This document shows, in pieces, positions 48,839 through 57,190 of a stretch of DNA of 64,000 nt. The stretch's first letter is position 1, and the number at the start of each line of letters is the position of its first letter. Both the position numbers and the translations under genes were made by a program. This DNA comes from Candidatus Rhodoluna planktonica (GTDB taxonomy: Bacteria; Actinomycetota; Actinomycetes; Actinomycetales; Microbacteriaceae). Below the pieces are notes generated by a model. That model was not told where the DNA came from. It saw nothing but the letters and a program-made list of their open reading frames with translations, and searched no databases. The DNA lies in contig NZ_CP015208.1 in the NCBI RefSeq assembly GCF_001854225.1, forward strand, positions 1,360,507 to 1,424,506. Direction: 5' to 3'.

Positions 48839-50236
48839 TTAGCGACTCTGAGACTTAATGCGTCCGATGATTTCAGTGACCTGGTTGTAAACGTAACGAC
48901 GCTCGTTCATAAATTCTTGAATCTTTTTAGTGGCGTACATCACTGTGGTGTGATCTTTACCGCCGAAGAGCTGCCCGATTTTAGGAAGCGAAAGGTTGGT
49001 TTGCTCGCGACATAGGTACATTGCGATTTGTCGTGCTAAAGCAATCGCCTGGGCCCGTGAGCTGCCATAAATGTCATCCTCACTGATTTTGTAATAGTCA
49101 GCTACAGCTTTGATGATGTCGATTGGTGCAATAACGCTTTCGTGACCCAGCGGCACAATGTCTTTCAGCAGACTCTGAACTAGATCCATGTCGATGCGCT
49201 GACGATTTAGATTGGCGAACGCGGTAACACGTATAAGGGTGCCCTCAAGTTCGCGGATATTCGAAGAAACACGGGCCGCCATGTATTCGAGGATTTCGTC
49301 GGGAACTTTAAGATTTTCGATTTGTGCTTTTTTGCGCAAAATTGCAATTCGCGTCTCAAGCTCTGGAGCCTGAATGTCGGTTAGCAAACCCCATTCAAAA
49401 CGTGAAACCATACGATCTTCAAAGCCGGTCAATTCTTTTGGCGGCACATCGCTGGTAATTACAACCTGTTTGTTGTGGTCGTGGAGGGTGTTAAAGGTGT
49501 GAAAAAAAGCTTCCTGAGTTTGATCTTTACCTTGCAAAAACTGAATGTCATCAATTAGCAAGATATCGATGTCACGATATTCGGCCTGAAAACTAGCGCT
49601 TCGGTTATTTTGAATCGCATTGATGAAGTCGTTAGTGAATTCTTCGCTCGAAACATAGCGAACTTTAATTCGCGGGAACAGGCTCAAGGCGTAATGACCA
49701 ATTGCATGCAGCAGGTGGGTTTTTCCCAGGCCCGAGTTTCCATAAATAAAAAGTGGGTTATAAGACTTAGCCGGAGACTCGGCTACTGCGAAAGAAGCAG
49801 CGTGGGCAAATCGGTTTGAACCGCCGATAACGAAACTGTCGAAAGTGTATTTGGGATTCAGTCTTGAATCATTTGCGCGGTCACTTGAGGACGATAAATA
49901 AATCGGAGTGATTGGAGCAGTTTCTGGAAAAGGTTCGGGCGCCACCTCGGCCGCTGGAATCGTGTTGATTTCAGGGTTGACCACTACGGCAAAGTTAACC
50001 GCCCCGCCATTTTCTGGGGTTGATGAAATTGCGTCGACAATCGCGGGTCTTGCCTTTTGGTTGATCATCTCGCGAGTTAGATCATTCGGCACCTCTAGAT
50101 ACAGGGTGTCACCCAAAACGCCTTTTGGTTCGGCCAAGGCAAGAAAGCCTAAGAGTTGCGGGCTGAGTCGGTCATCAGAGTTGAGTTGGCCAACAACAGA
50201 GTGCCACAGCGCGGTGACCGATTCTGATGAAGACAC
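48839..50236 (-). CDS. dnaA: Chromosomal replication initiator DnaA
   Basis: A 465-residue initiator. Domain I ([10 protein letters not shown]) at the N-terminus, a variable linker, AAA+ domain with Walker [16 protein letters not shown] and Walker [12 protein letters not shown], sensor-box R in [11 protein letters not shown], and the C-terminal DNA-binding domain ending with the signature [13 protein letters not shown] use GTG 50236, which has GGAG 5 nt upstream; the frame's earliest GTG (50284) lies inside a DnaA-box-like TGTGGAAAA element and has no ribosome site. Confidence 0.94.
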   Translation of the reverse strand: MSSSESVTALWHSVVGQLNSDDRLSPQLLGFLALAEPKGVLGDTLYLEVPNDLTREMINQKARPAIVDAISSTPENGGAVNFAVVVNPEINTIPAAEVAPEPFPETAPITPIYLSSSSDRANDSRLNPKYTFDSFVIGGSNRFAHAASFAVAESPAKSYNPLFIYGNSGLGKTHLLHAIGHYALSLFPRIKVRYVSSEEFTNDFINAIQNNRSASFQAEYRDIDILLIDDIQFLQGKDQTQEAFFHTFNTLHDHNKQVVITSDVPPKELTGFEDRMVSRFEWGLLTDIQAPELETRIAILRKKAQIENLKVPDEILEYMAARVSSNIRELEGTLIRVTAFANLNRQRIDMDLVQSLLKDIVPLGHESVIAPIDIIKAVADYYKISEDDIYGSSRAQAIALARQIAMYLCREQTNLSLPKIGQLFGGKDHTTVMYATKKIQEFMNERRYVYNQVTEIIGRIKSQSR

Positions 50237-50605
50237 GCTTGCTCCAAACTCAATGGACTTAATTACGATACGTAAGTTTTCCACAGCTTTTCCACAGAGA
50301 TATACACTTGTGGACTAACTTGTGGAAAACCGAATAGTCGTTGTTTGGACCCCCCCAAACCATTAATCGAAATTCAACTCCGCTGGCGAAAAAAAATCAA
50401 ATCGTGCCGGCGTGTCTTTACGGCCAAATATTGGCTGTCTTTGAGATACTTCTGCGCGCTTTTGAAAAAGATCGCCCAGGAACTTGACCCGTGGCCGCTT
50501 AGGGCTTAGGTTTAAGAGGTTGCCCTGCATCGGGAGTGGCGGCAATAGCCGAATTTTCGGATTTGCACTTCCAAATCAAGCTTTATTTCCTAACGGAGAA
50601 AAATT
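50237..50605. promoter_or_regulatory. dnaA/rpmH intergenic region with DnaA-box cluster
   Basis: About 370 bp between divergent dnaA and rpmH. Box-like sites TTTTCCACA at 50277-50285 and 50288-50296, TTGTGGACT near 50308-50316 and TTGTGGAAA at 50320-50328 sit just upstream of dnaA, suitable for autoregulation or as a second origin element. A C-tract (CCCCCCC around 50350-50356) and GC-rich leader follow, then the rpmH promoter region; no clear coding sequence. Confidence 0.6.
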
Positions 50606-50743
50606 ATGTCAAAGCGTACTTTCCAGCCGAACAACCGTCGTCGTGCCAAGACCCACGGTTTCCGTTTGCGTATGAAGACCCGTGCGGGTCGCGCCATCCT
50701 GGCTGCACGTCGTCGCAAGGGCCGTCAAGAACTTTCGGCTTAG
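50606..50743 (+). CDS. rpmH: 50S ribosomal protein L34
   Basis: A 45-residue basic protein, [19 protein letters not shown] at its start and RKGRQELSA at its end, the standard L34 sequence. ATG 50606 with GGAG about 7 nt upstream. It opens the conserved run rpmH-rnpA-yidD-yidC-jag-rsmG-parA-parB. Small enough to be missed by automatic length limits. Confidence 0.97.
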   Translation: MSKRTFQPNNRRRAKTHGFRLRMKTRAGRAILAARRRKGRQELSA

Positions 50744-50766
50744 TCGAAGCGACAGTCGGCAGGCTT

Positions 50767-51132
50767 ATGTTGGCCAAGCAAAACCGACTGAATCGCGCCG
50801 AAGACTTTCGTGCAGTAATGAAGTCTGGCCGTAAAGTCGCAACCGAACACTTAGTCATCTACCTAAAGCGGGATGAGGCAGAGCCTCATGCCCGCTTTGG
50901 TTTTGTTGTCGCAAAAACCGTTGGCGGAGCAGTGAATAGAAACTTGGTCAAGCGCAGGCTTCGAGAACTTGCCCGTGAAAGCTTGAAAATAAGTTTTTTG
51001 CCAACCGATAACTCATCCAGTTTTCAGGTGGTAGTTAGGGCACAACCCGGTGCAGCTGAGATTGGCTGGAATAGACTTCGAGAAGAATTTTTTACCGGGA
51101 TTAAAATTTCGGTAGCAAAGACAGTCAGCTAG
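50767..51132 (+). CDS. rnpA: Ribonuclease P protein component
   Basis: A 121-residue basic protein: N-terminal NRLNRAEDFRAVMKSGRKV, central strand RFGFVVAKTVGGAVNRN and the signature RNLVKRRLRELARE. It assists the RNase P RNA in removing tRNA 5' leaders. Start at ATG 50767 with AGG upstream; an earlier start would run across rpmH in another frame. 23-bp gap after rpmH. Confidence 0.95.
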   Translation: MLAKQNRLNRAEDFRAVMKSGRKVATEHLVIYLKRDEAEPHARFGFVVAKTVGGAVNRNLVKRRLRELARESLKISFLPTDNSSSFQVVVRAQPGAAEIGWNRLREEFFTGIKISVAKTVS

Positions 51133-51438
51133 ATGAAGGCACTTTTATTCGTCTTACTGGCACCAAGAAATGTAGTAATTGCTTTAGTAAAGCTGTATCG
51201 GCGAGTTATTTCGCCGCTCTACGGTGATGTCTGCAGGTATTACCCATCCTGTTCGGCATACGGACTGGGGCAATTTCAACAGCGAGGCGTTTTGGTGGGC
51301 AGCTTTCTCACCGCGTTTCGAATTTTGCGCTGTAACCCGTGGTCGCAAGGTGGCGTCGACGAGGTAAAGCCCGGTTTCAACTGGTTTCGGGTCACCGATA
51401 CCGGATATGTAGTACCAAACCTTAGAAAGGTTGACTGA
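51133..51438 (+). CDS. yidD: Membrane protein insertion efficiency factor YidD
   Basis: A 101-residue protein directly after the rnpA stop. The short N-terminal amphipathic helix ([21 protein letters not shown]) precedes the family core [16 protein letters not shown] with conserved cysteines, then the NPWSQGGVD loop. YidD assists YidC-dependent insertion. Some family cysteines ([11 protein letters not shown]) are intact. Confidence 0.93.
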   Translation: MKALLFVLLAPRNVVIALVKLYRRVISPLYGDVCRYYPSCSAYGLGQFQQRGVLVGSFLTAFRILRCNPWSQGGVDEVKPGFNWFRVTDTGYVVPNLRKVD

Positions 51439-52361
51439 TGGATCTGCTTTGGCCAATTAAGTGGGTTATTGAACTAATCCTGGTTGGGTTCCACACCCTA
51501 TTTACCACGCTGGGAATGGATCCGGCTAACGGCTGGACTTGGGCGCTCTCGATTGCTGGACTTACAGTCGTTGTTCGCTCTGCCCTGATTCCAGTGTTTG
51601 TGAAACAGATCAAGAGTCAGCGCAACATGATGGCCGCCCAGCCAGAGCTGATGAAGCTGCAGAAAAAGTACAAGGGTAAAAACGACCGCGAATCACGCGA
51701 AAAGTTTGCTAAAGAGCAGATGGAGCTCTACAAGCGAACCGGCTCGAACCCGTTCAGTTCATGTTTGCCGCTGTTGCTGCAAATGCCTATCTTCACCAGC
51801 TTGTTCTTTGTTCTTAATGATGCCCAGCACGGTAAATCTGGAGTTGGTCTGCTAAACATCGACCTAGCTACCCAGTTCTCGATTTCTGAGATTTTTTCCG
51901 CGCCACTTAAAGACACCTTCTTGAGCAGCGATTCTATTTCGGTGAAGGTGGTGGCAGCCGTAATGATCATCGCGATGACCGCCTCGCAGTTCATCACTCA
52001 GAAGCAGATCATTTCGAAGAACCAAAACCCAGATGTCATGAACAGCCAGTACATGCAGACTCAGAAGATCATGCTGTGGCTTTTCCCAATCATCTTCTTG
52101 ATTTCCGGTATCTCTTTCCCTATCGGCGTAATGCTTTACTGGCTAACCTCAAACTTCTGGACCATGGGCCAGCAGTACATCGTTATTCGCAACATGCCTA
52201 CCCCAGGCTCAATTGCCTACCGCCAGCAGCAGGAACGTCTGGCCAAGAAGGGCAAGTTGCCAAAGGCCGAAGAAGTTGAAGTAGCGCCTGAAGAAGCACC
52301 AAAGCCTCGTCAGCGCCAGCAGCCAGCATCTAAAGCACGCGCCAAGAAGTCACCAAAGTAA
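51438..52361 (+). CDS. yidC: Membrane protein insertase YidC (Oxa1 family)
   Basis: A 307-residue insertase. The N-terminus has one helix (WPIKWVIELILVGFHTLFTTL), then helices at GWTWALSIAGLTVVVRSALI (with the conserved hydrophilic-groove Arg), LPLLLQMPIFTSLFFVL, the AAVMIIAMTASQFITQKQ helix and WLFPIIFLISGISFP. A basic C-terminal tail (KPRQRQQPASKARAKKSPK) binds ribosomes. ATG overlaps the yidD stop. Shorter than Gram-negative YidC because the periplasmic P1 domain is absent, as usual in Gram-positives. Confidence 0.95.
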   Translation: MDLLWPIKWVIELILVGFHTLFTTLGMDPANGWTWALSIAGLTVVVRSALIPVFVKQIKSQRNMMAAQPELMKLQKKYKGKNDRESREKFAKEQMELYKRTGSNPFSSCLPLLLQMPIFTSLFFVLNDAQHGKSGVGLLNIDLATQFSISEIFSAPLKDTFLSSDSISVKVVAAVMIIAMTASQFITQKQIISKNQNPDVMNSQYMQTQKIMLWLFPIIFLISGISFPIGVMLYWLTSNFWTMGQQYIVIRNMPTPGSIAYRQQQERLAKKGKLPKAEEVEVAPEEAPKPRQRQQPASKARAKKSPK

Positions 52362-52372
52362 GGATTTTCAGC

Positions 52373-52870
52373 ATGACCGAAGCAAACCAAGAACCAGAAG
52401 TTCAGTCGGTAAAGGCCCTTGAAGAAGAGGGTGACATCGCGGCTGACTACCTAGAAGAACTGCTTGACATTTTCGATCTAGACGGCGACATCGACATCGA
52501 CGTTCGTCAGGGTCGCGCCTATGTGGCCATCAGTTCTGAAGAGGGCGAAGGAGACCTGCGTCTACTTTCTAACCCAGAAACCGTCGAAGCGCTTCAAGAA
52601 CTGACTCGTTTGGCAGTCCAGGCTAAAACCCAGAGCTTTAGCCGCTTGATTTTGGATGTTAGCGGTTCACGTCAGGCCCGCGTCGACCAGCTAACCAAGT
52701 TGGTAAACCGCTTGGTGGCAAAGGTTCAAGAGTCTGGCGAGCCTTTGGCAATGAAGCCTATGTCTTCTTACGAGCGCAAAATCGCGCATGATCTTATTTC
52801 TGAGGCCGGTTTGGTTTCAGAATCTGAAGGCGAAGGCAAAGAGCGCCACATCGTTATCAAGCCGGCCTAG
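52373..52870 (+). CDS. jag: Jag/KhpB family RNA-binding protein (KH and R3H domains)
   Basis: A 165-residue protein with an acidic N-terminus, a type II KH domain (IDVRQGRAYVAISSE region, about 55-120) and an R3H domain with the R-x-x-x-H motif near LVAKVQES...MSSYERKIAHDLI. It binds RNA and affects cell-wall growth in other Gram-positives. ATG 11 nt after the yidC stop with AAGGA upstream. The Jag-N domain typical of Firmicutes is missing. Confidence 0.9.
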   Translation: MTEANQEPEVQSVKALEEEGDIAADYLEELLDIFDLDGDIDIDVRQGRAYVAISSEEGEGDLRLLSNPETVEALQELTRLAVQAKTQSFSRLILDVSGSRQARVDQLTKLVNRLVAKVQESGEPLAMKPMSSYERKIAHDLISEAGLVSESEGEGKERHIVIKPA

Positions 52871-52894
52871 TTCGGTCTCAGGCGAATTTCGATA

Positions 52895-52908
52895 GTTTCA
52901 CGTGAAAC
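52895..52908. promoter_or_regulatory. parS: parS site 1 (14-bp core palindrome)
   Basis: GTTTCACGTGAAAC, the perfect ParB-binding core, just after jag; the outer base on the left differs from the 16-bp consensus. It includes an in-frame GTG (52902) that must not be taken as the rsmG start. Confidence 0.9.
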
Positions 52909-52925
52909 ATTCCGAGTCTGAAGTT

Positions 52926-53606
52926 ATGAATTCTGCAAAATCTGACGACGTTAAGAAACCGGATCTGGCTTTGGCGCCCGAAAACTTTCAGCCAGAGACT
53001 GAGCCGGCAATTGCTGTTGAAATTTTCGGTGCTGGAATTGAAAAAGCCCGAGCCTATGCGGCTGCGCTGGTGCGCGACGGAGATGAATTGGGGCTACTGG
53101 GTCCACGAGAAATGCCAAAACTTTGGACTAGGCACATTCTGAACTCGGCAGTTGTTGCTGAACTGGTCTCCCCCGGAAAAAAGGTAGCCGATGTTGGCTC
53201 GGGTGCCGGTCTGCCCGGAATCCCGATGGCGATTGCTCAACCTCAGGCGCAATTTGTGCTGATTGAGCCGATGGAGCGCCGTTCGACCTGGTTGCAGCAA
53301 CAGGTAAGTGAGCTTGGGTTAGACAACGTGCGTGTGCTGCGTGCCCGCGCTGAAGAGGTCGGCGAGGTTTTCGACATGGTTACCGCACGCGCGGTATCAG
53401 CACTGCCAAAGCTTTTGAAAATGACCGTGCCACTTACCCGGGATGGCGGACAAATTATTGCGCTCAAGGGCTCTAAAGCCGCTGACGAGATTGAAGATTC
53501 GAAAAAGCTTCAAAAAAAGCTGAAAATTGCTGGATTTGAAATTGTGCGTGCCGGCGAAGGTCGTTTAGCCGAGCCAACTACCGTAGTTCGAACTACGCTA
53601 GTCTGA
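52926..53606 (+). CDS. rsmG: 16S rRNA (guanine-N7) methyltransferase RsmG
   Basis: A 226-residue SAM-dependent methyltransferase (GidB family) that methylates G527 of 16S rRNA. SAM motif I is ADVGSGAGLPGIPMAIA (about 93-109); LIEPMERRSTWLQQ, VRVLRARAEEV and TARAVSALPKLL follow. ATG 52926 is preferred; the longer GTG start at 52902 is inside parS. The N-terminal 30 residues are an extra acidic stretch. Position before parA is conserved in most bacteria. Confidence 0.92.
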   Translation: MNSAKSDDVKKPDLALAPENFQPETEPAIAVEIFGAGIEKARAYAAALVRDGDELGLLGPREMPKLWTRHILNSAVVAELVSPGKKVADVGSGAGLPGIPMAIAQPQAQFVLIEPMERRSTWLQQQVSELGLDNVRVLRARAEEVGEVFDMVTARAVSALPKLLKMTVPLTRDGGQIIALKGSKAADEIEDSKKLQKKLKIAGFEIVRAGEGRLAEPTTVVRTTLV

Positions 53607-53628
53607 GCAAGAACTTTCGGGGAGATCG

Positions 53629-53835
53629 ATGAACGAAAAGGCTATTCAGGCTGAGCTTACTGCCGAGACCAAAGCCTCGGTTGTTTCAGGTTTGGGCTAC
53701 CCAGCAGGTCGTAATGAAGTGAGCCCAACCCGCACCGGTTGGACCGCATCGCAATCTTCTGCCGAAATCACTGTTTCACGTGAAACATTGCAGTCAGCCG
53801 GTGAATTCACCGCAGTGGAGCAGAAGAATGGCTGA
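53629..53835 (+). CDS. Small protein overlapping parA, carries parS in its coding region
   Basis: A 68-residue open frame with a good ribosome site (GGGGAG, 6 nt before ATG 53629), Ala/Ser/Thr/Glu-rich, without a recognised domain. Codons 49-53 translate the parS site as VSRET. Its stop overlaps the parA start (ATGGCTGA). It may be a genuine small protein, an unrecognised N-terminal region once joined to ParA, or simply a translated leader. No family known. Confidence 0.5.
   Translation: MNEKAIQAELTAETKASVVSGLGYPAGRNEVSPTRTGWTASQSSAEITVSRETLQSAGEFTAVEQKNG
53772..53787. promoter_or_regulatory. parS: parS site 2 (perfect 16-bp consensus)
   Basis: TGTTTCACGTGAAACA, matching the universal ParB/Spo0J site exactly. 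It sits 40 bp before the parA start. Confidence 0.95.
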
Positions 53836-54733
53836 TCTGAACCAAAACTTCGGTTCAGACACACCGCTCCTTCGCGAACTAGCTGACACGACGCGCAGAT
53901 TTCAGGCAGTTTCTGCCGCTAAAGCACCGGCCCCAGCACAGACTCGCATCATTTCGGTTTCTAACCAAAAAGGCGGCGTGGGCAAGACAACATCCACGGT
54001 AAATTTAGCCGCTGCTTTAGCCAGCAAAGGCCTGCGAGTTTTAGTCATCGACCTGGACCCACAGGGCAACGCATCTACCGCGCTAGGAATCGATCACCGT
54101 GAGGGTGTAGTCGGCATCTATGAGGTCCTAATCGAGGGGGCCAGTCTTGAATCTGTTGCCCAGCCAAGCCCAGAAAGCCCAAACCTATTTGTTGTACCGG
54201 CAACCATTGATCTAGCCGGTGCTGAAATTGAGATTGTCACCTCGATTGAACGCCAAAACTGGCATGCCCTGCTAAAGAATGCACTGGATGCCTTCATCCG
54301 GGATGGCAACCAGCCAGATTATGTGTTGATTGACTGCCCACCCAGCCTGGGTTTGCTCACGGTGAATGCCTTTGTCGCGGCCAACGAGGTGCTCTTGCCA
54401 ATTCAGTGCGAGTACTACGCGCTAGAGGGGCTTTCGCAACTGCTGAAGAATATCGAGCGAATTCAGGCTGCCTTGAATCCGGCACTGCGCTTGAGCACCA
54501 TTTTGCTAACCATGTTTGATGCCAGAACCAGACTTGCCGGTCAGGTGGTAGACGATGTTCGCGCCCACTTCCCCCAGCAAACCCTGAATACTGTCATTCC
54601 TAGAAATGTGCGAGTCTCCGAGGCTCCTAGTTTTGGTAAAACAGTAATTACGCACGACCCAACATCTATCGGGGCAATCTCTTATTTAGAGGCAGCAATC
54701 GAGATAGCCCAGCGAGGAGCAGCAAATGGCTGA
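53828..54733 (+). CDS. parA: Chromosome partitioning ATPase ParA/Soj
   Basis: A 301-residue Walker-type ATPase. After a 40-residue leader, SNQKGGVGKTTSTVNLA is the deviant Walker A (about 58-74), VLVIDLDPQGNAS the A' box and YVLIDCPPSLG the Walker B-like strand. It moves origin-proximal ParB-parS complexes. ATG 53828 is the best start; the frame is open to 53780 across the parS site. Eight bp overlap with parB. Confidence 0.95.
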   Translation: MADLNQNFGSDTPLLRELADTTRRFQAVSAAKAPAPAQTRIISVSNQKGGVGKTTSTVNLAAALASKGLRVLVIDLDPQGNASTALGIDHREGVVGIYEVLIEGASLESVAQPSPESPNLFVVPATIDLAGAEIEIVTSIERQNWHALLKNALDAFIRDGNQPDYVLIDCPPSLGLLTVNAFVAANEVLLPIQCEYYALEGLSQLLKNIERIQAALNPALRLSTILLTMFDARTRLAGQVVDDVRAHFPQQTLNTVIPRNVRVSEAPSFGKTVITHDPTSIGAISYLEAAIEIAQRGAANG

Positions 54734-55721
54734 AAAGAAAGTCGGTCTAGGCCGAGGAATTGGTGCACTAATCCCAACCTCGCCGATAGATAGCGAGCGT
54801 CCGATTGATGTGTTTTTTGGTGGTGCCACCCAGGACAGAAACAGCACCTCGCTGGGACAGCCCCTCGCTGAAGCTCCCTCGGCTGCTGCTGGCACTAACA
54901 CGGACAATCTGGTTGCGGTTCCTGGCGCCAGATTTGCGCACCTTGATGTAAACGCAATTGTGCCTAATGCCCAGCAACCGAGAGCGGTATTTGAACCAGA
55001 GGCTTTTGCCGAACTGGTGCACTCGGTTAGAGAATTTGGTGTTTTGCAGCCAATCGTGGTTCGTTCACTTGGTAAACAAAATGGCCAAGACCAGTACGAA
55101 CTGATTATGGGTGAGCGCCGACTTCGTGCCTCAAAAGAAGCCGGGCTGGCCAAGATTCCAGCGGTAATTAGAGACACCGCTGACGAAAACATGCTTCGTG
55201 ACGCCCTGCTAGAAAACATTCACCGCGCCAACCTGAATCCGCTTGAAGAAGCCAGTGCTTATCAGCAGCTGCTCAGCGATTTCGGCATCACTCAAGAGCA
55301 ACTAGCCGAGAAAATTGGTCGCTCACGCCCGCAAATTACAAATACCCTGCGACTTTTGAAGCTGCCGATTCCGGTTCAGCAGAAAGTTGCCGCAGGAGTA
55401 CTATCTGCCGGTCACGCACGAGCGATTTTGGCGCTGCCAGATGCTGATCGAATGACATATTTTGCCGAAAAGGTAATCAAAGAAGGATTATCGGTTCGAT
55501 CGCTCGAAGAATTGGTCGCAATTGATAAGCCCAAGCCAGGCAAAGCGAAGATTTTGCCGGGTGGCCGCCAGGATGCGCTAAAAGAAATCGCCGACCGCCT
55601 AGGTGATCGACTCAACACCAAAGTAAGCGTGGTTTTGGGCAAGAAAAAAGGCCAGCTAATAATTGATTTCGCTACCGTTGCCGATCTAAACCGAATTTTG
55701 AAAGAGCTCGGCGATCAATAA
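54726..55721 (+). CDS. parB: Chromosome partitioning CTPase/DNA-binding protein ParB
   Basis: A 331-residue protein. N-terminal GLGRGIGALIP motif (ParA-contact), CTP-binding motif 'GERRLRASKEAG' and ENIHRANLNPLEEA, helix-turn-helix around ITQEQLAEKIGRSRPQITNTL (about 197-217), and the C-terminal dimerisation region. It clamps on parS and spreads. Followed by a strong terminator. Length is standard. Confidence 0.95.
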   Translation: MAEKKVGLGRGIGALIPTSPIDSERPIDVFFGGATQDRNSTSLGQPLAEAPSAAAGTNTDNLVAVPGARFAHLDVNAIVPNAQQPRAVFEPEAFAELVHSVREFGVLQPIVVRSLGKQNGQDQYELIMGERRLRASKEAGLAKIPAVIRDTADENMLRDALLENIHRANLNPLEEASAYQQLLSDFGITQEQLAEKIGRSRPQITNTLRLLKLPIPVQQKVAAGVLSAGHARAILALPDADRMTYFAEKVIKEGLSVRSLEELVAIDKPKPGKAKILPGGRQDALKEIADRLGDRLNTKVSVVLGKKKGQLIIDFATVADLNRILKELGDQ

Positions 55722-55757
55722 AAAAAGGAGCTGGCCGAAGCCAGCTCCCTGATTTTT
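55722..55757 (+). terminator. Terminator after parB
   Basis: GGAGCTGGC and GCCAGCTCC form a 9-bp stem with a CGAA loop; T5 follows 4 nt downstream and an A7 run precedes it. Confidence 0.85.
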
Positions 55758-55764
55758 GGTGAAA

Positions 55765-55845
55765 TTAGCAGTTGCAGCTGCTGCCTTCAGACTTTGCTTT
55801 GCACTGGCAGTTGCCACCGCAGTTGCATCCTGAGTTTTCGGTCAT
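55765..55845 (-). CDS. 26-residue cysteine-rich metallothionein-like peptide
   Basis: MTENSGCNCGGNCQCKAKSE then GSSCNC: 6 cysteines in 26 residues, in the C-N-C and C-Q-C pairs typical of bacterial metallothioneins, with no aromatic residues. ATG 55845 overlaps the stop of the metal-sensing repressor (ATGA), and the ribosome site GGAGGT is encoded inside that gene's last codons, so translation is coupled. It probably binds Cu(I), Zn or another soft metal in the cytoplasm. Too short for length-filtered gene callers. The function is inferred. Confidence 0.72.
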   Translation of the reverse strand: MTENSGCNCGGNCQCKAKSEGSSCNC

Positions 55846-56141
55846 TTCGCACCTCCTTGGTTACTTCGATTTTGGGTTATTTCGAAGATCTTTAGCATTT
55901 CATCAACCGCCTTCTGATTATCGGACAGACTTTCTGAATGCATCATGTGACTTACGTGAGTGAGCAGGTGATTTTCAACAATTAGCTTGTTCAGCGACCC
56001 CAAACTTTTCTGAATGGCTAGCGATTGGGTGATTATGTCCATGCAGTAATCCTCGTTTTCAATCATTTTTTGCAGGCCTTTCATTTGGCCTTCGAGGATT
56101 TTTGAACGATGCAGTGCTCGTTTTTTTATTTCTGCCTTCAC
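55842..56141 (-). CDS. Metal-sensing repressor, CsoR/RcnR family
   Basis: A 99-residue all-helical DUF156 protein. Ligand positions are Cys33, His58 and His62 (C-H-H), where copper CsoR has C-H-C and nickel/cobalt RcnR has C-H-H plus an N-terminal His. The helix-one basic face (KKRALHRSKILEGQMKGLQ) binds DNA. GTG start at 56141. An 8-bp perfect inverted repeat lies 11 bp upstream (56153-56171). It is coupled to the metallothionein-like peptide. Metal identity (copper, nickel, cobalt or zinc) is not settled by sequence. Confidence 0.88.
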   Translation of the reverse strand: MKAEIKKRALHRSKILEGQMKGLQKMIENEDYCMDIITQSLAIQKSLGSLNKLIVENHLLTHVSHMMHSESLSDNQKAVDEMLKIFEITQNRSNQGGAK

Positions 56142-56152
56142 AAGCCTAATTA

Positions 56153-56171
56153 AATACCCCAGGGGGGTATT
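56153..56171. promoter_or_regulatory. CsoR-type operator palindrome
   Basis: AATACCCC-AGG-GGGGTATT, perfect 8-bp arms, the TACCC/GGGTA pattern recognised by CsoR-family repressors, upstream of the repressor start. Autoregulation of the repressor-metallothionein pair is inferred. Confidence 0.75.
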
Positions 56172-56216
56172 AAGTCAAGCCGATTTTCTAGGCACAGTTG
56201 AAAACTGAGTCATAGA

Positions 56217-57188
56217 TTATTTGCGACCGCGCAGTGCAGCTTCGGCTAGCGAGTGATAAACCTCGCCCAGCGAATAGCCTGAGGCAATAATCGCCTGAGG
56301 CAGGAGCGAAGTTTCGGTAAGCCCGGGAAGCACGTTGGCCTCTAGGAACCAGGCGGTGTCTTGTGAATCGACAATAACGTCGATTCTGGAAATTTGACTC
56401 AAACCAAGGGTTTCATGGGCCAAAATGGCCTGGCGAGCAGCCTTTTCTAGCACCACACCCGGCAATCTGGCTGGCACGTAATAGTTGGTTTCGCCGGCAG
56501 TGTAGCGTGAGTCATAGCCGTAATGACCGTTTAGCGGCTCGATTTCAACAGCCGGAAGTGCAATTGGGCCGGCCCCTAAATCGATGACCGAGATGGCCAA
56601 CTCGGTGCCCTCGATGTATTTTTCGATGATGGCAACTTCGCAGTAAACATAGGCATCAACCATGGCCCGGCCCAGTTCAGTCTGGTTGTGCACGATGGTG
56701 ACACCCTGAGCCGAACCGCTGCGCGCGGGTTTAACAACCACCGGCAACGACATCGAGTGAGTAATTGATGCCAAAACGCCTTCAGCGTCGAGTTCGCGAA
56801 AGGTTTCTTTCGGCAAGGTCACGTAGGGCGGAGTCTGAATGCCAACTTTGCTTACCAACGCCTTAGCAATTGATTTATCCCAAGCCAAACGTGCGGACGC
56901 CGCATCGGAGCCAACAAAAGGCACACCGGAGAGGGCTAAAACATCGCGCAGTGCACCGTCTTCGCCGCTGGCACCGTGCAAACAGGGCCAAATAACATCG
57001 GGATTGTCGGCTTTGATGTTTTTCAGTAGCTGGTGATCTGGTTCGCGGATGATGACCTCGGCACCAAAATCGGCGAGGGCATCTGCTACTCGGCGCCCAG
57101 ATTTAAGCGAAATGTCGCGCTCGTGTGAAATACCGCCGGCCAAAACTTGAATTTTTAGCTTGGCTGCGCCCTTACCCTTTGGAATCAC
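56217..57188 (-). CDS. ddl: D-alanine-D-alanine ligase-like ATP-grasp protein
   Basis: A 323-residue ATP-grasp enzyme. N-terminal IQVLAGGISHERDISLKSGR (GGxSxE motif), the HGASGEDGALRDVLAL loop, VKPARSGSAQGVTIV ATP-binding segment, and the metal-binding WFLEANVLPGLT near the C-terminus. Length suits the Ddl family. It probably makes D-Ala-D-Ala or a related dipeptide; proteins of this type next to parB and an aminotransferase are conserved in actinobacteria. GTG start. Confidence 0.87.
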   Translation of the reverse strand: MIPKGKGAAKLKIQVLAGGISHERDISLKSGRRVADALADFGAEVIIREPDHQLLKNIKADNPDVIWPCLHGASGEDGALRDVLALSGVPFVGSDAASARLAWDKSIAKALVSKVGIQTPPYVTLPKETFRELDAEGVLASITHSMSLPVVVKPARSGSAQGVTIVHNQTELGRAMVDAYVYCEVAIIEKYIEGTELAISVIDLGAGPIALPAVEIEPLNGHYGYDSRYTAGETNYYVPARLPGVVLEKAARQAILAHETLGLSQISRIDVIVDSQDTAWFLEANVLPGLTETSLLPQAIIASGYSLGEVYHSLAEAALRGRK

Positions 57189-57190
57189 AG

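Noticed and set aside
49400..49408. ACGTGAAAC parS half-site inside dnaA
   Set aside because: Only one half matches the consensus and the bases are coding; taken as chance.
50237..50284. Longer dnaA N-terminus from GTG 50284
   Set aside because: The codon sits in a DnaA-box-like element without ribosome site; GTG 50236 has GGAG upstream and leaves a normal domain I.
52902..52925. Longer rsmG start at GTG 52902
   Set aside because: The GTG is part of the parS palindrome and no ribosome site precedes it.
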